Assembly: GCF_001418345.1 (NCBI RefSeq)
Contig: NZ_LIPW01000001.1
Span: 62,001-126,000 of the forward strand
Direction of reading: 5' to 3'
DNA length: 64,000 nt
DNA from: Pseudidiomarina woesei
Lineage (GTDB): Bacteria > Pseudomonadota > Gammaproteobacteria > Enterobacterales > Alteromonadaceae
Within the stretch, counting starts at the first letter, position 1. Every line of letters starts with the position of its first letter. Under the pieces are notes generated by a model. It ran no database searches, was not told where the DNA came from, and saw only the letters and a list, made by a program, of their open reading frames with translations. The position numbers and the translations under genes are program-made. Shown here piece by piece: positions 9,006-17,407 of this stretch.

Positions 9006-11393
9006 ATGAAATTTAGTGAACAGTGGTTACGTACCTGGGTTAATCCAACATTAGATAGCGTGGCGTTGTCAGAGCAATTAAGCATGGCAGGCCTTGAAGT
9101 TGACGGCATTGAGCCGGTTGCTGAGGTGTTTTCAGGCGTGGTTGTGGGTGAAGTAGTGAAGTGCTGGCAGCACCCAGATGCCGATAAACTGCAAGTGACT
9201 GAAGTAAACTTAGGCACCGACGAGCCGACCACCATTGTGTGTGGCGCGCCGAACTGTCGCCAAGGCCTAAAAGTAGCTGTTGCCACGGTTGGCGCTGTGC
9301 TGCCTGGCGATTTCAAAATTAAGAAAGCTAAGTTACGTGGCCAGCCTTCACACGGCATGCTGTGCTCAAACTCTGAATTGGGTTTAAGCGAGGACCACGA
9401 TGGTATTATTGAACTACCAGCCGACGCACCTGTGGGCATGGACTACCGTGAGTATTTAGACTTAAACGACGTAGTTTTAGATGTTGATTTAACGCCAAAC
9501 CGTGCTGACTGCCTTGGTATTCGTGGTATTGCCCGTGAAGTGGGTGTGTTAAACCGTATTGAAGTGACCGAGCCAGTGTTTGAGGCTGTCGTACCAACAA
9601 CTGACGAACAACGTGCCGTGGTGCTTGATGCACCAGCAGCGTGCCCACGCTATTTAGGCCGCGTGGTGCGCAACGTTAATGTGAAGGCAGACTCGCCACT
9701 GTGGTTGCAAGAGCGCTTGCGCCGCAGCGGTATTCGTAGCATTGACCCTGTGGTTGATATTACCAACTATGTGCTGCTTGAACTTGGCCACCCCATGCAT
9801 GCGTTTGACAACGACAAGCTAGAAGGTGCCGTGCATGTGCGCATGGCCAATACCGAAGAAAAGCTTACGCTGCTAGATGGCACCGAAGTGACGTTGCAAA
9901 ATGACGTATTGGTGATTGCCGACGAGCAAAAGCCATTAGCCATGGCCGGTATTTTCGGCGGTGAGGGCAGTGGTGTTACAGAGGCGACCACCAATGTATT
10001 TTTAGAAAGTGCGTTTTTCAGCCCTGACGCTATCGCTGGTCGTGCACGTCGTTTCGGCTTACACACCGATGCTTCGCACCGTTATGAGCGTGGTGTTGAC
10101 CCTGAACTGCAGCGCACAGCCATGGAGCGTGCAACCGCGCTATTGCTAGACATTTGTGGTGGCGAGGCGGGCCCAATTGTTGAAGCGAAAGATGACACTG
10201 CGTTGCCACAAGCTGCGCAAGTGACCTTACGTGCTGAGCGTTTGGCTCGCGTTTTGGGTATTACTATTGCCGCCGACGAAGTCACTGAAATTTTGCAGCG
10301 CTTAGGCTTTGCTGTTACGCAAACGGCAGAAGGCTGGCAGGTAACCGTGCCGACGTTCCGTTTTGATATCAGTATTGAAGAAGACTTAATTGAAGAAGTA
10401 GCGCGTATTTACGGTTACCACCGTATTCAAGCGGCGGCGCCAGCTGCACAGCTGCGTATGATTCCGCGTCAGGAAGCACAGCTAACTACCACAAGTTTCA
10501 AACGCACCTTGCTTGACCGTGGCTATCAAGAAGCAATTACCTATAGCTTTGTTGACCCTAAACACCAAGCGCTGTTATTTGACGAAACCGCTGCATTGAC
10601 GTTGCCGTTCCCAATTTCGGTAGAAATGTCGTCAATGCGCGTTAGCTTATGGCCGGGGTTAATTAGTGCGGTGGCGCATAACCAGAAACGCCAGCAGCAG
10701 AGCCTTGCGTTTTGTGAAACCGGGTTACGGTTCCTACCTGACGAAAACGCGGAAAATGGTGTGGTGCAGCAACCTATGATAGCTGGTATTCGCGCTGGTA
10801 AAGCGGCCCCAGAACATTGGTCGGACGGTGAGCGCGCGGTTGATTTTTACGACATTAAAGGTGACGTTGAAGCCATATTGGCACTGACCGGTGCAGCACA
10901 CGAGTTCCGTTTTGTAGCTGATCAGCACCCAGCGCTGCACCCAGGCCAATCGGCAGCTATTTTCCGCGGTAACAAGCGGGTTGGTTATGTAGGTGCTGTG
11001 CATCCGCAGTTTGAGAAAAAGCTCGGCTTAAACGGTCGTACCTTTGTATTTGAACTTGAACTGGCTGCTATTTCGGCACGAGCGGTACCGCAAGCACAGC
11101 CGGTATCAAAGTATCCGTCAATTCGTCGTGACCTAGCCATTGTGGTGAAAGACACCATTGCGGCAGGCGAAATTATGGCGGCAATTGAAAATATTGGCGT
11201 AAATAACTTAGTTAGCCTAAACTTATTCGATGTATATCAAGGGGCTGGCGTTACTGAAGGTCATCGTAGTTTAGCGTTGTCGTTAATTCTACAAAACCCA
11301 GAGCGCACACTTGAAGACAGTGAAATTAATACAGCCGTTGCAGCGGTTGTTGACATGCTAACATCTGAGTTCGGGGCAACCCTAAGGGAGTAA
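9006..11393 (+). CDS. pheT: Phenylalanine-tRNA ligase beta subunit
   Basis: A 795-residue partner of PheS. Visible parts are the N-terminal tRNA-binding (OB) domain at about 40-150, the B3/B4 editing domain around 210-400, the B5 domain near 405-475, a degenerate catalytic-like domain, and the C-terminal anticodon-binding FDX-ACB domain (KYPSIRRDLAIVVK onwards). Length is as expected. ihfA starts three bases after its stop, so the two are co-translated, a common gammaproteobacterial order. Confidence 0.97.
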   Translation: MKFSEQWLRTWVNPTLDSVALSEQLSMAGLEVDGIEPVAEVFSGVVVGEVVKCWQHPDADKLQVTEVNLGTDEPTTIVCGAPNCRQGLKVAVATVGAVLPGDFKIKKAKLRGQPSHGMLCSNSELGLSEDHDGIIELPADAPVGMDYREYLDLNDVVLDVDLTPNRADCLGIRGIAREVGVLNRIEVTEPVFEAVVPTTDEQRAVVLDAPAACPRYLGRVVRNVNVKADSPLWLQERLRRSGIRSIDPVVDITNYVLLELGHPMHAFDNDKLEGAVHVRMANTEEKLTLLDGTEVTLQNDVLVIADEQKPLAMAGIFGGEGSGVTEATTNVFLESAFFSPDAIAGRARRFGLHTDASHRYERGVDPELQRTAMERATALLLDICGGEAGPIVEAKDDTALPQAAQVTLRAERLARVLGITIAADEVTEILQRLGFAVTQTAEGWQVTVPTFRFDISIEEDLIEEVARIYGYHRIQAAAPAAQLRMIPRQEAQLTTTSFKRTLLDRGYQEAITYSFVDPKHQALLFDETAALTLPFPISVEMSSMRVSLWPGLISAVAHNQKRQQQSLAFCETGLRFLPDENAENGVVQQPMIAGIRAGKAAPEHWSDGERAVDFYDIKGDVEAILALTGAAHEFRFVADQHPALHPGQSAAIFRGNKRVGYVGAVHPQFEKKLGLNGRTFVFELELAAISARAVPQAQPVSKYPSIRRDLAIVVKDTIAAGEIMAAIENIGVNNLVSLNLFDVYQGAGVTEGHRSLALSLILQNPERTLEDSEINTAVAAVVDMLTSEFGATLRE

Positions 11394-11396
11394 GCT

Positions 11397-11693
11397 ATGG
11401 CGCTGACCAAAGCAGAAATGGCAGAGCATTTGTTTGAGAAATTTGGCTTAAATAAACGCGATGCGAAAGATCTGGTCGAAAACTTCTTTGAGGAAATTCG
11501 ACGAGCACTGGAAAGTGGTGAGGAAGTGAAACTTTCGGGTTTCGGTAATTTTGAATTACGAACTAAAAACCAACGTCCAGGCCGTAATCCTAAAACCGGC
11601 GAAGATATTCCAATTTCTGCGCGACGGGTGGTGACATTCCGTCCAGGGCAAAAGCTGAAACAACGCGTTAGTCACGCAAAAGTTGCTGATTAA
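11397..11693 (+). CDS. ihfA: Integration host factor subunit alpha
   Basis: A 98-residue DNA-bending protein of the HU/IHF family. The start [18 protein letters not shown] and the beta-arm with the [10 protein letters not shown] motif are diagnostic for IHF alpha. It heterodimerises with IHF beta, whose gene is also in this window (55341-55625). The gene sits three bases after pheT with AGGGAG as ribosome binding site and is closed by a terminator. Confidence 0.97.
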   Translation: MALTKAEMAEHLFEKFGLNKRDAKDLVENFFEEIRRALESGEEVKLSGFGNFELRTKNQRPGRNPKTGEDIPISARRVVTFRPGQKLKQRVSHAKVAD

Positions 11694-11695
11694 TC

Positions 11696-11724
11696 AAAAA
11701 AGCCGCTCATTGAGCGGCTTTTTT
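11696..11724. terminator. Bidirectional terminator between ihfA and chrR
   Basis: The perfect 8-bp stem GCCGCTCA / TGAGCGGC has six A on the left and six T on the right. It can therefore terminate both ihfA (plus strand) and the convergent chrR (minus strand). Confidence 0.88.
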
Positions 11725-11738
11725 ATCATTTAAGCTTT

Positions 11739-12416
11739 CTATTTAAAGAATAAGCTACTAAACGGGTTCAGCAATCGGCTAAGGCCTGAGGTAAAGTGTA
11801 GCGGGCCTTCAAGTGCTGCAAGCGTTAAACAATCTTCGTTTTGCGTTGCTGGCGAGTGCTTGTGGTGGTTATCTAGCAACACAAAGTCACCGTCACGATA
11901 CTCGTTATTCTCATCGTTAAACACACCGTTGACCACTAAGGTTGCTTCGTTACCTTTGTGGGTGTGCTCAGGTAAGCTCGCGTTTTCCGCCATGTAGATG
12001 AAGTTAAGCATTTCTTCGCCGCCAACAGTTACCGGTGCACGCCACAATTTGCCTGGCAAGCGGCTCCAGTCGCCAATGCGGTGCGAATTGCGTGCAAGGG
12101 TTGCTGGCAATTTAAAATGATTGCCTTCCAGATATAAGCTGTCATTGGCTGCAACAGCGGCCGTTTGTGGGGTTGGCTGCGAGTTGAAAATGGCTTGTAG
12201 CATGGCTTGCTCATCAAGCGCCGCATTGCGCGCTAAAGGCTGCGGTTCGACATCGCCCAACAGTTTACGCGCTAATTGCTGTTCAATATCGCGTACATGG
12301 GCTTGGCAATGTGAGCACATATCAACGTGGGTACCTACCATCATCAACATGGCAGGACTCAATTCACCAGCGGTATATAGCACCAAGTGCTGCTCTGAAG
12401 GATGGAATTTAATCAT
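11739..12416 (-). CDS. chrR: ChrR-type anti-sigma factor
   Basis: A 225-residue zinc-dependent anti-sigma factor. The N-terminal domain has the zinc ligands His5, His30, Cys34 and Cys37 (HVDMCSHC), matching the H-x3-C-x2-C arrangement of Rhodobacter ChrR. The C-terminal half (about 110-225) is a cupin with an HTHKGNE metal site. ChrR holds its ECF sigma factor inactive until singlet oxygen or related stress triggers release. It overlaps the upstream sigma gene by 8 bp, ensuring coupled synthesis. It converges on ihfA. Confidence 0.92.
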   Translation of the reverse strand: MIKFHPSEQHLVLYTAGELSPAMLMMVGTHVDMCSHCQAHVRDIEQQLARKLLGDVEPQPLARNAALDEQAMLQAIFNSQPTPQTAAVAANDSLYLEGNHFKLPATLARNSHRIGDWSRLPGKLWRAPVTVGGEEMLNFIYMAENASLPEHTHKGNEATLVVNGVFNDENNEYRDGDFVLLDNHHKHSPATQNEDCLTLAALEGPLHFTSGLSRLLNPFSSLFFK

Positions 12417-13029
12417 CGTGCTTTATCAACTCTTTCAACTTCTGTAAGGCTAAGCGGGTACGTGATTTCACAGTACCCAACGGAATCTGAAGTGCATCCG
12501 CGACTTCTTGTTGAGATTTCCCTTCAATATAAATAAGTTCAATAACGGTTCGCTGAGCTGCTGGCAGCTGTTCACAAAAAACAGACAGCTGCTGCATCAA
12601 TAAATCGTCGTCCAATGCATAATCGTCGTCGAGCGAGTCATTGGTTTCGGCAAGAACAGGCCACAAGTCGTCAGCGCTTAAGTCGTACTGGCGATATTTG
12701 TTCTTGCGTAAAAAATCAAACCGAATATTTCTGGCAATGGTAAAAATCCAGGTCGCAGCAGAGCCGCGATCGGGTTTAAATAAGTGAGCTTTGTGCCACA
12801 CATTGCTCATGGTTTCTTGTACCAAGTCCATGGCGGTTTGTTCGTTACCAAATTGGCGCGTGGCATAGGCTTGCAAACGTGGCGCAAAATAGCGAAATAA
12901 CTCGCTAAAAGCGGCCCGCGATTGCTCTGAAGCTACTTTCGCGAGTAATTCGGCAGCATGTTCGGCATTATCCGGCTGCGCAGGGGGCATAGTTTCTCGT
13001 TTTTTAGTCTGTGTTATTACTGTTTGCAT
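12409..13029 (-). CDS. rpoE: ECF sigma factor, RpoE/ChrR-partner (ECF11-like)
   Basis: A 206-residue extracytoplasmic-function sigma factor with region 2 (about 40-110, including DLVQETMSNVWHKA and the ATWIFTIARNIRFDFLRK stretch) and region 4 (about 150-200, IEGKSQQEVADALQIPLGTVKSR). Its direct pairing with a ChrR anti-sigma identifies the singlet-oxygen/photo-oxidative stress group. A second ATG at 12990 (residue 14) has a slightly better ribosome binding site, so the first 13 residues are uncertain. An ECF11-like promoter lies upstream at 13084-13111, suggesting autoregulation. This is not the envelope-stress RpoE, because no RseA is encoded here. Confidence 0.92.
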   Translation of the reverse strand: MQTVITQTKKRETMPPAQPDNAEHAAELLAKVASEQSRAAFSELFRYFAPRLQAYATRQFGNEQTAMDLVQETMSNVWHKAHLFKPDRGSAATWIFTIARNIRFDFLRKNKYRQYDLSADDLWPVLAETNDSLDDDYALDDDLLMQQLSVFCEQLPAAQRTVIELIYIEGKSQQEVADALQIPLGTVKSRTRLALQKLKELIKHDD

Positions 13030-13083
13030 AGTAGTCTATACTCACCGAGTTATACAACCTGAACTTTCCGATACTTAAGCTTG

Positions 13084-13111
13084 ATTACGAAGCATAAGTT
13101 GAAACGGATCA
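13084..13111 (-). promoter_or_regulatory. ECF11-like promoter of rpoE-chrR
   Basis: On the minus strand TGATCC (-35, at 13106-13111) and CGTAAT (-10, at 13084-13089) are separated by 16 bp, fitting the TGATCC...CGTAA type of promoter known for RpoE-ChrR sigma factors. The TGA of the -35 box is also the stop codon of the upstream LON-domain gene. It lies about 55 bp before the rpoE start. Confidence 0.65.
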
Positions 13112-13720
13112 TTGTTTACTTTCGAGAACTAAATTTCGTAAAAATTCGAGCACTGGGGTGCAGTCATCGTGTTGCAGCAGTTCTTGTTTCGTATTGGCAG
13201 AAATTGGCAGTATTTCTAACCACCGCAAACACACCCAATCAGCTTGTTGCAGATTTTCTGCACAATGCTCAACAGCTAGCTCGGGGTAAGCTTTATAAAT
13301 TTCTTCAAGTTGAGAAGCTAAAAACTGGTCGTCTGCGGCTAAGGGTTGCGGCGCCCAGCCACTTAAGCGACACACGTGACCGACACGCAGACCGTCTTCT
13401 TGCACGTTAATTTGCTGCACTTTAAATAGGCCTTGGCCAGCTACTGTAATACCCAGTAAACCGTCTTTAAGTTGTTCAAAGTCAACAATAGTAGCTGCGG
13501 TGCCAATAGGATGAATGTGGGTATTGTTGTCAACTTGGCCCTGGTCATTCAACATGCACATACCAATTGGGTTACACGAAGTACCGTTACAGGCTTCTTT
13601 TACCATACGAATATAGCGTGGCTCGAATATGCGTAAACGCATGGTGCCGCCCGGTAAAACGTGCCCAGACAGCGGGAATAACGGCATATTTAAGTGGGCA
13701 TCTGTTAGCCGATCAGTCAT
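13109..13720 (-). CDS. LON substrate-binding-domain protein
   Basis: A 203-residue protein made only of the Lon N-terminal (substrate-binding) domain, beginning with MNMPLFPLSGHVLPGG-like residues near position 12 (the actual order is LNMPLFPLSG). It has no AAA+ or protease domain. Such stand-alone LON proteins are common in proteobacteria, and their function is not established. The gene ends 79 bp before rpoE on the same strand. It has its own ECF11-like promoter (13754-13781), so it is probably a member of the RpoE-ChrR regulon. It is divergent from the photolyase operon. Confidence 0.85.
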   Translation of the reverse strand: MTDRLTDAHLNMPLFPLSGHVLPGGTMRLRIFEPRYIRMVKEACNGTSCNPIGMCMLNDQGQVDNNTHIHPIGTAATIVDFEQLKDGLLGITVAGQGLFKVQQINVQEDGLRVGHVCRLSGWAPQPLAADDQFLASQLEEIYKAYPELAVEHCAENLQQADWVCLRWLEILPISANTKQELLQHDDCTPVLEFLRNLVLESKQ

Positions 13721-13753
13721 GTTTGACGTACCTATTGAATCATCATGCTAGAG

Positions 13754-13781
13754 TTTACGCGGTGGCAACTGAAACGGATTA
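13754..13781 (-). promoter_or_regulatory. ECF11-like promoter of the LON-domain gene
   Basis: On the minus strand TAATCC (13776-13781) and CGTAAA (13754-13759) have a 16-bp spacer. The 10-mer ATCCGTTTCA at the -35 side is identical to that of the rpoE promoter. The site is about 35 bp before the ATG at 13720. Confidence 0.6.
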
Positions 13782-13821
13782 ATACATAATCAGATTTATG
13801 GAAAATTCTTTGATTTTTCGT

Positions 13822-13849
13822 CAATCTAAACTGCAATAGACAACGTAAT
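13822..13849 (+). promoter_or_regulatory. Candidate ECF promoter of the photolyase operon
   Basis: CGTAAT at 13844-13849 has the same -10 sequence as the rpoE promoter, with CAATCT 16 bp upstream (a weaker -35, sharing ATC with TGATCC). Transcription would begin near 13856, downstream of the ATG at 13853 but upstream of the GTG at 13880, in line with the chosen start. Confidence 0.4.
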
Positions 13850-13879
13850 TAAATGGAACGAGTTAAAAGGAGCAAAGCG

Positions 13880-14815
13880 GTGACCATAAAAGTAGGAATT
13901 AGCGCGTGTTTATTGGGCGATGAAGTACGCTTTGACGGAGGGCATAAACGCTCAGCGTTTTGTGCTGATGAGTTGATACGGCATGTTGAATTCGTGAAAT
14001 TGTGCCCAGAGGTTGGCATTGGTATGTCTGTGCCGCGGCCAACTATCCGTTTAGAGAATCATGCGGGTGAGGTGCGCGCAGTGGTGCCCAAAACGGGCGC
14101 GGATGTTACCGAGCAATTAAGCCAGTTTGCCGACAAGGCGCAACCGCATTTACGCCAATTAAGTGGTTACGTTCTTTGCGCCAAGTCGCCCAGTTGCGGT
14201 ATGGAGCGCGTGAAACTTTATAATCCCGCAACTGGCCATGCCAAAAAAGAAGCCCAAGGTATTTTTGTGCGTCGGCTGCGTGAGTTACACCCAGCGTTGC
14301 CGTTAGAAGAAGATGGGCGTTTGAATGACGCGCCGTTGCGCGAAAACTTTGTTATGCGGGTATTTGTTTACCATAGCTGGAAGCAATTACCGCGGCCGTT
14401 GAAAAAAGCTGATGTTTTGGCGTTTCATACAGAACTGAAACTGTTATTACTGGCGCATAATCAGGCGCAATATCGCGCACTTGGGCGGCAACTGGCAGAC
14501 CAGCAGCAGCTTGATGAAGGCTTCGCTAAGCAATACATAGAAGGCATTATGGCCGCGTTAGGTCAGCCCGCCACTAGGGCGAATCACACCAACGTGCTAC
14601 AGCATATTCAAGGCTACTTTGGTAACCATTTAAACAAAGACCAAAAAGCCGAACTAAGCACTCTTATTATGGACTACCACGACGGCGTGCAGCCTTTGTT
14701 GGCGCCGCTAACTTTGCTGCGCCATTATTTGCGCGAGTTTCCGAATGATTATTTGCAGGGCCAGCGCTATTTGAATCCATACCCCGCTGACTTGAAATTA
14801 AGGTATGCACTATGA
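13880..14815 (+). CDS. DUF523 and DUF1722 protein (YbgA-like)
   Basis: A 311-residue two-domain protein. DUF523 (about 1-150) shows GISACLLGDEVRFDGGH and CAKSPSCGMERVK, with conserved cysteines; DUF1722/YbgA (about 190-305) ends LNPYPADLKLRYAL. The frame reaches an ATG at 13853, but AGGAG lies seven bases before a GTG at 13880, and the promoter candidate ends just before; GTG 13880 is therefore preferred. YbgA is encoded next to the photolyase gene in E. coli too. Function is unsettled. It opens the ten-gene operon and overlaps phrB by the ATGA tetranucleotide. Confidence 0.88.
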   Translation: MTIKVGISACLLGDEVRFDGGHKRSAFCADELIRHVEFVKLCPEVGIGMSVPRPTIRLENHAGEVRAVVPKTGADVTEQLSQFADKAQPHLRQLSGYVLCAKSPSCGMERVKLYNPATGHAKKEAQGIFVRRLRELHPALPLEEDGRLNDAPLRENFVMRVFVYHSWKQLPRPLKKADVLAFHTELKLLLLAHNQAQYRALGRQLADQQQLDEGFAKQYIEGIMAALGQPATRANHTNVLQHIQGYFGNHLNKDQKAELSTLIMDYHDGVQPLLAPLTLLRHYLREFPNDYLQGQRYLNPYPADLKLRYAL

Positions 14816-16221
14816 GTAACTACGCCGGTGTTTGGTTACGCAATGATTTACGCCTTAGCGCAAACCCCGCTTTGGCGGCGGCCAGTGAAGTAAATGGCGA
14901 ACAACGTTGTGTTCCAGCTTTGTTGCTTATTTGTCCGGCCCAAATGCATGAGCATGACTGGGCGCCAATAAAATGGGATTTATATTTACGCCAGTTAGAA
15001 GCTTTTGTGACGGAAGCCGCCGAGCAGGGCGTTCTGCTGCACATAGAGGTCATTGATAGTTGGCGTACCGCCGGTAAATCGGTGAAACGTTTTGCTGAGC
15101 AGCACGGACTCACCCAAGTGCATATTAATGCTGAATACCCAGTGCATGAGCAACGGCGCGATCGCGCTGTGCAGGGCGTATTACAGCTTATGCAGGTGGC
15201 CCTGAAGGTGCATCATGGTAGTGTCATTGTGCCGCCGGTGGTGACCACCCAAAGCGGTCAGGTTTATCAGAAGTTTACGCCGTTTGCTCGGGCTTGGCGC
15301 GATTATGTGGCGCAGCATGGGGTGCCGCGCTGCGCACCATTACCGAAGCGCGCGGCCGCTGCGCCGGCAGTCATTCCTGAAATTGACTACCCGCGTCGTG
15401 ACTCATCAGCTTGGGCAGTAGGTGAAGCCAATGCCCAGCAAATACTGCGCGATTACATAAACAACCAAAGCTCGCACTATGCAGCGGAACGCGATATGCC
15501 GGCCTTAGACAGTACCTCGCGTTTGTCAGCGTATTGGGAAATAGGGCTGTTGTCGCCGTGGCAGGCCGCTGCCGTGTTATCTGAGTTAAGCCCAACCTTT
15601 CCCTATGGCTTGGACAAAGGCGCTGATACTTGGCTTACCGAGCTTATTTGGCGCGAGTTTTACTTGCACCTTATGCACCATGTGCCACGCTTAAGTTATG
15701 GCCATGCATTTTTACGCCACACAGATGCACTGCAATGGCGTCAAGACGATGACGGCTTTCAACGCTGGTGCGAGGGAAACACCGGGTTTCCTATAGTGGA
15801 TGCGGGTATGCGACAGTTAGCCGCGGAAGGCTGGATGCATAATCGCGTGCGCATGATTGTTGCGCATTTTTTGGTGAAAGACTTACTCATTGATTGGCGC
15901 TGGGGCGAACGCTTTTTTATGCAAAACCTAATTGACGGTAGTTTTGCTGCAAACAACGGTGGTTGGCAGTGGAGTGCGTCAACGGGAACCGACGCCGCGC
16001 CGTATTTTCGGGTGTTTAACCCGACTTTGCAGAGCGAAAAGTTTGATCCTGACGGAAGTTATATTCGTAAATGGGTCAAAGAGTTAAAAGACTGTCCGAC
16101 GAAACACATTCATGCGCCGGGCAATTGGTTAAAACAACAGGGACGAACGGACTACCCGCAGCCTATGGTCGACCATAAACAGGCACGAGAACGCGTATTA
16201 GCAGCCTTTAAGGCGCTTTAG
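14812..16221 (+). CDS. phrB: Deoxyribodipyrimidine photolyase
   Basis: A 469-residue class I photolyase/cryptochrome-family enzyme that repairs UV cyclobutane dimers using blue light. The N-terminal antenna-binding Rossmann domain (about 1-130, GVWLRNDLRLSANPAL) and the C-terminal FAD domain (about 200-460) with WREFYLHLMHHVPRLSYG and the NNGGWQWSASTGTDAAPYFR region are intact. Length equals the E. coli enzyme closely. It is second in the operon that I infer is under RpoE-ChrR, which makes sense for a light-linked stress response. Coupled by a 4-bp overlap to the YbgA-like gene. Confidence 0.95.
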   Translation: MSNYAGVWLRNDLRLSANPALAAASEVNGEQRCVPALLLICPAQMHEHDWAPIKWDLYLRQLEAFVTEAAEQGVLLHIEVIDSWRTAGKSVKRFAEQHGLTQVHINAEYPVHEQRRDRAVQGVLQLMQVALKVHHGSVIVPPVVTTQSGQVYQKFTPFARAWRDYVAQHGVPRCAPLPKRAAAAPAVIPEIDYPRRDSSAWAVGEANAQQILRDYINNQSSHYAAERDMPALDSTSRLSAYWEIGLLSPWQAAAVLSELSPTFPYGLDKGADTWLTELIWREFYLHLMHHVPRLSYGHAFLRHTDALQWRQDDDGFQRWCEGNTGFPIVDAGMRQLAAEGWMHNRVRMIVAHFLVKDLLIDWRWGERFFMQNLIDGSFAANNGGWQWSASTGTDAAPYFRVFNPTLQSEKFDPDGSYIRKWVKELKDCPTKHIHAPGNWLKQQGRTDYPQPMVDHKQARERVLAAFKAL

Positions 16222-16243
16222 CTGAATTTGTCCGGAGGGAATC

Positions 16244-16684
16244 ATGTCAAGTCACGTTGCAGATATTGTAGATGAGTTAATTCGGTTGTATGACAATCTT
16301 GACCAACAAAGTATTGAAGCACTCGGTGATCTCTATACCGATGATGTGACCTTTACTGACCCTCTGCATCATGTTGAAGGGTTAGATAACCTAAAACAGT
16401 ACTTTTTAAACACCATCAAGGGCATTGATTATTGTCACTTTGCGTTTGCGGAGCGCGCTCGGCAGGGCGATGATGTGTTTGTGACTTGGCAAATGCGCTT
16501 AAAGCATCCGAAGCTCGCACAGGGGCGCGAAATAATCGTGCCGGGCACCAGCCATTTAAAACTTGCCGAAGACAAAATTTACCAGCAAACCGATTATTAC
16601 GACGCCGGTGCAATGTTGTACGAACATGTGCCGGTACTTGGCTATGTGATTGAAAAAATCAAAACGCGAGTTAAATCGTCATGA
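16244..16684 (+). CDS. Nuclear transport factor 2 (SnoaL)-like protein
   Basis: A 146-residue single-domain NTF2/SnoaL-fold protein; the pattern LYTDDVTFTDPLHHVEGLDNLKQYF is typical of the fold. These proteins are small cone-shaped ligand-binding or enzyme domains; the substrate is unknown. It has a strong GGAGGGA ribosome binding site and overlaps the SDR gene by 4 bp. Membership in the photolyase/cfa operon suggests a lipid- or stress-related role, which is inference. Confidence 0.88.
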   Translation: MSSHVADIVDELIRLYDNLDQQSIEALGDLYTDDVTFTDPLHHVEGLDNLKQYFLNTIKGIDYCHFAFAERARQGDDVFVTWQMRLKHPKLAQGREIIVPGTSHLKLAEDKIYQQTDYYDAGAMLYEHVPVLGYVIEKIKTRVKSS

Positions 16685-17394
16685 ATATTTTAATTACCGG
16701 CGCGACATCAGGTATTGGCAAGCAAGTCGCGTTAAGTTATGCCCAGCAAGGCCATACGGTCATCGCCTGTGGGCGAAATTCCGACGCGTTGGCCGAACTT
16801 GAAGCGTTGTATCCAAAGCAGATTGCTGGCGTACGCCTCGATGTTAGCGACGCCGATCAAACGCAGCAGACGTTAAGTACGTTCACCAACTTAGATCTGG
16901 TGATTCTCTCGGCAGGCGTGTGCGAGTATGTCGACATAGAGCGCTTTGAAGCTGCGATGTTTGAACGTGTCTTCGACGTCAATGTGTTTGGCATGATGCG
17001 CTGCGTTGAAGCGGTATTGCCGAATTTGAAAAGTGGCTCACAACTGGTGTTCGTTGGCAGTACGGCGCGGTTACTGCCCTTTACACGGGCAGAAGCATAC
17101 GGCGGCTCTAAAGCTGCTATTCAATATATCGCGCGTAGTTTGCAGGTTGACCTAGCGCCGCGTGGCATCGTGGTGCAAACCGTATCACCAGGTTTTGTCG
17201 AAACGCCGATGACCGACGCGAACGATTTTGAAATGCCAATGCGTGTCACGGTTGAATTTGCTGCCGAGCGAATTATCAAAGGCATTCAGAAAAAATCGAC
17301 GGACATTACCTTTCCCACCACTTTTGGTTTGTTTTTGAAGTTTCTGTCGCGTTTGCCACAGTCGTGGCAAGTGGCTATTTCTAAGCGTTTTTAG
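16681..17394 (+). CDS. SDR-family NAD(P)-dependent oxidoreductase
   Basis: A 237-residue short-chain dehydrogenase. The cofactor motif TGATSGIG is at residues 6-13, the NAG-equivalent LSAGV near 78-82, and the catalytic Ser near 127 with YxxxK at 140-144 (YGGSKAA). The substrate is not known. A C-terminal tail of about 40 residues is hydrophobic and basic, possibly membrane-associating. It is fourth in the operon, between the NTF2-like and the FAD-dependent genes. This SDR/FAD/DUF1365/Cfa arrangement recurs in many proteobacteria. Confidence 0.9.
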   Translation: MNILITGATSGIGKQVALSYAQQGHTVIACGRNSDALAELEALYPKQIAGVRLDVSDADQTQQTLSTFTNLDLVILSAGVCEYVDIERFEAAMFERVFDVNVFGMMRCVEAVLPNLKSGSQLVFVGSTARLLPFTRAEAYGGSKAAIQYIARSLQVDLAPRGIVVQTVSPGFVETPMTDANDFEMPMRVTVEFAAERIIKGIQKKSTDITFPTTFGLFLKFLSRLPQSWQVAISKRF

Positions 17395-17407
17395 CGGAGT
17401 AACCGGC

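Noticed and set aside
13853-13879. ATG at 13853 as start of the YbgA-like gene
   Set aside because: Only four bases after the putative -10 box and without a ribosome binding site; GTG 13880 has AGGAG at ideal distance.
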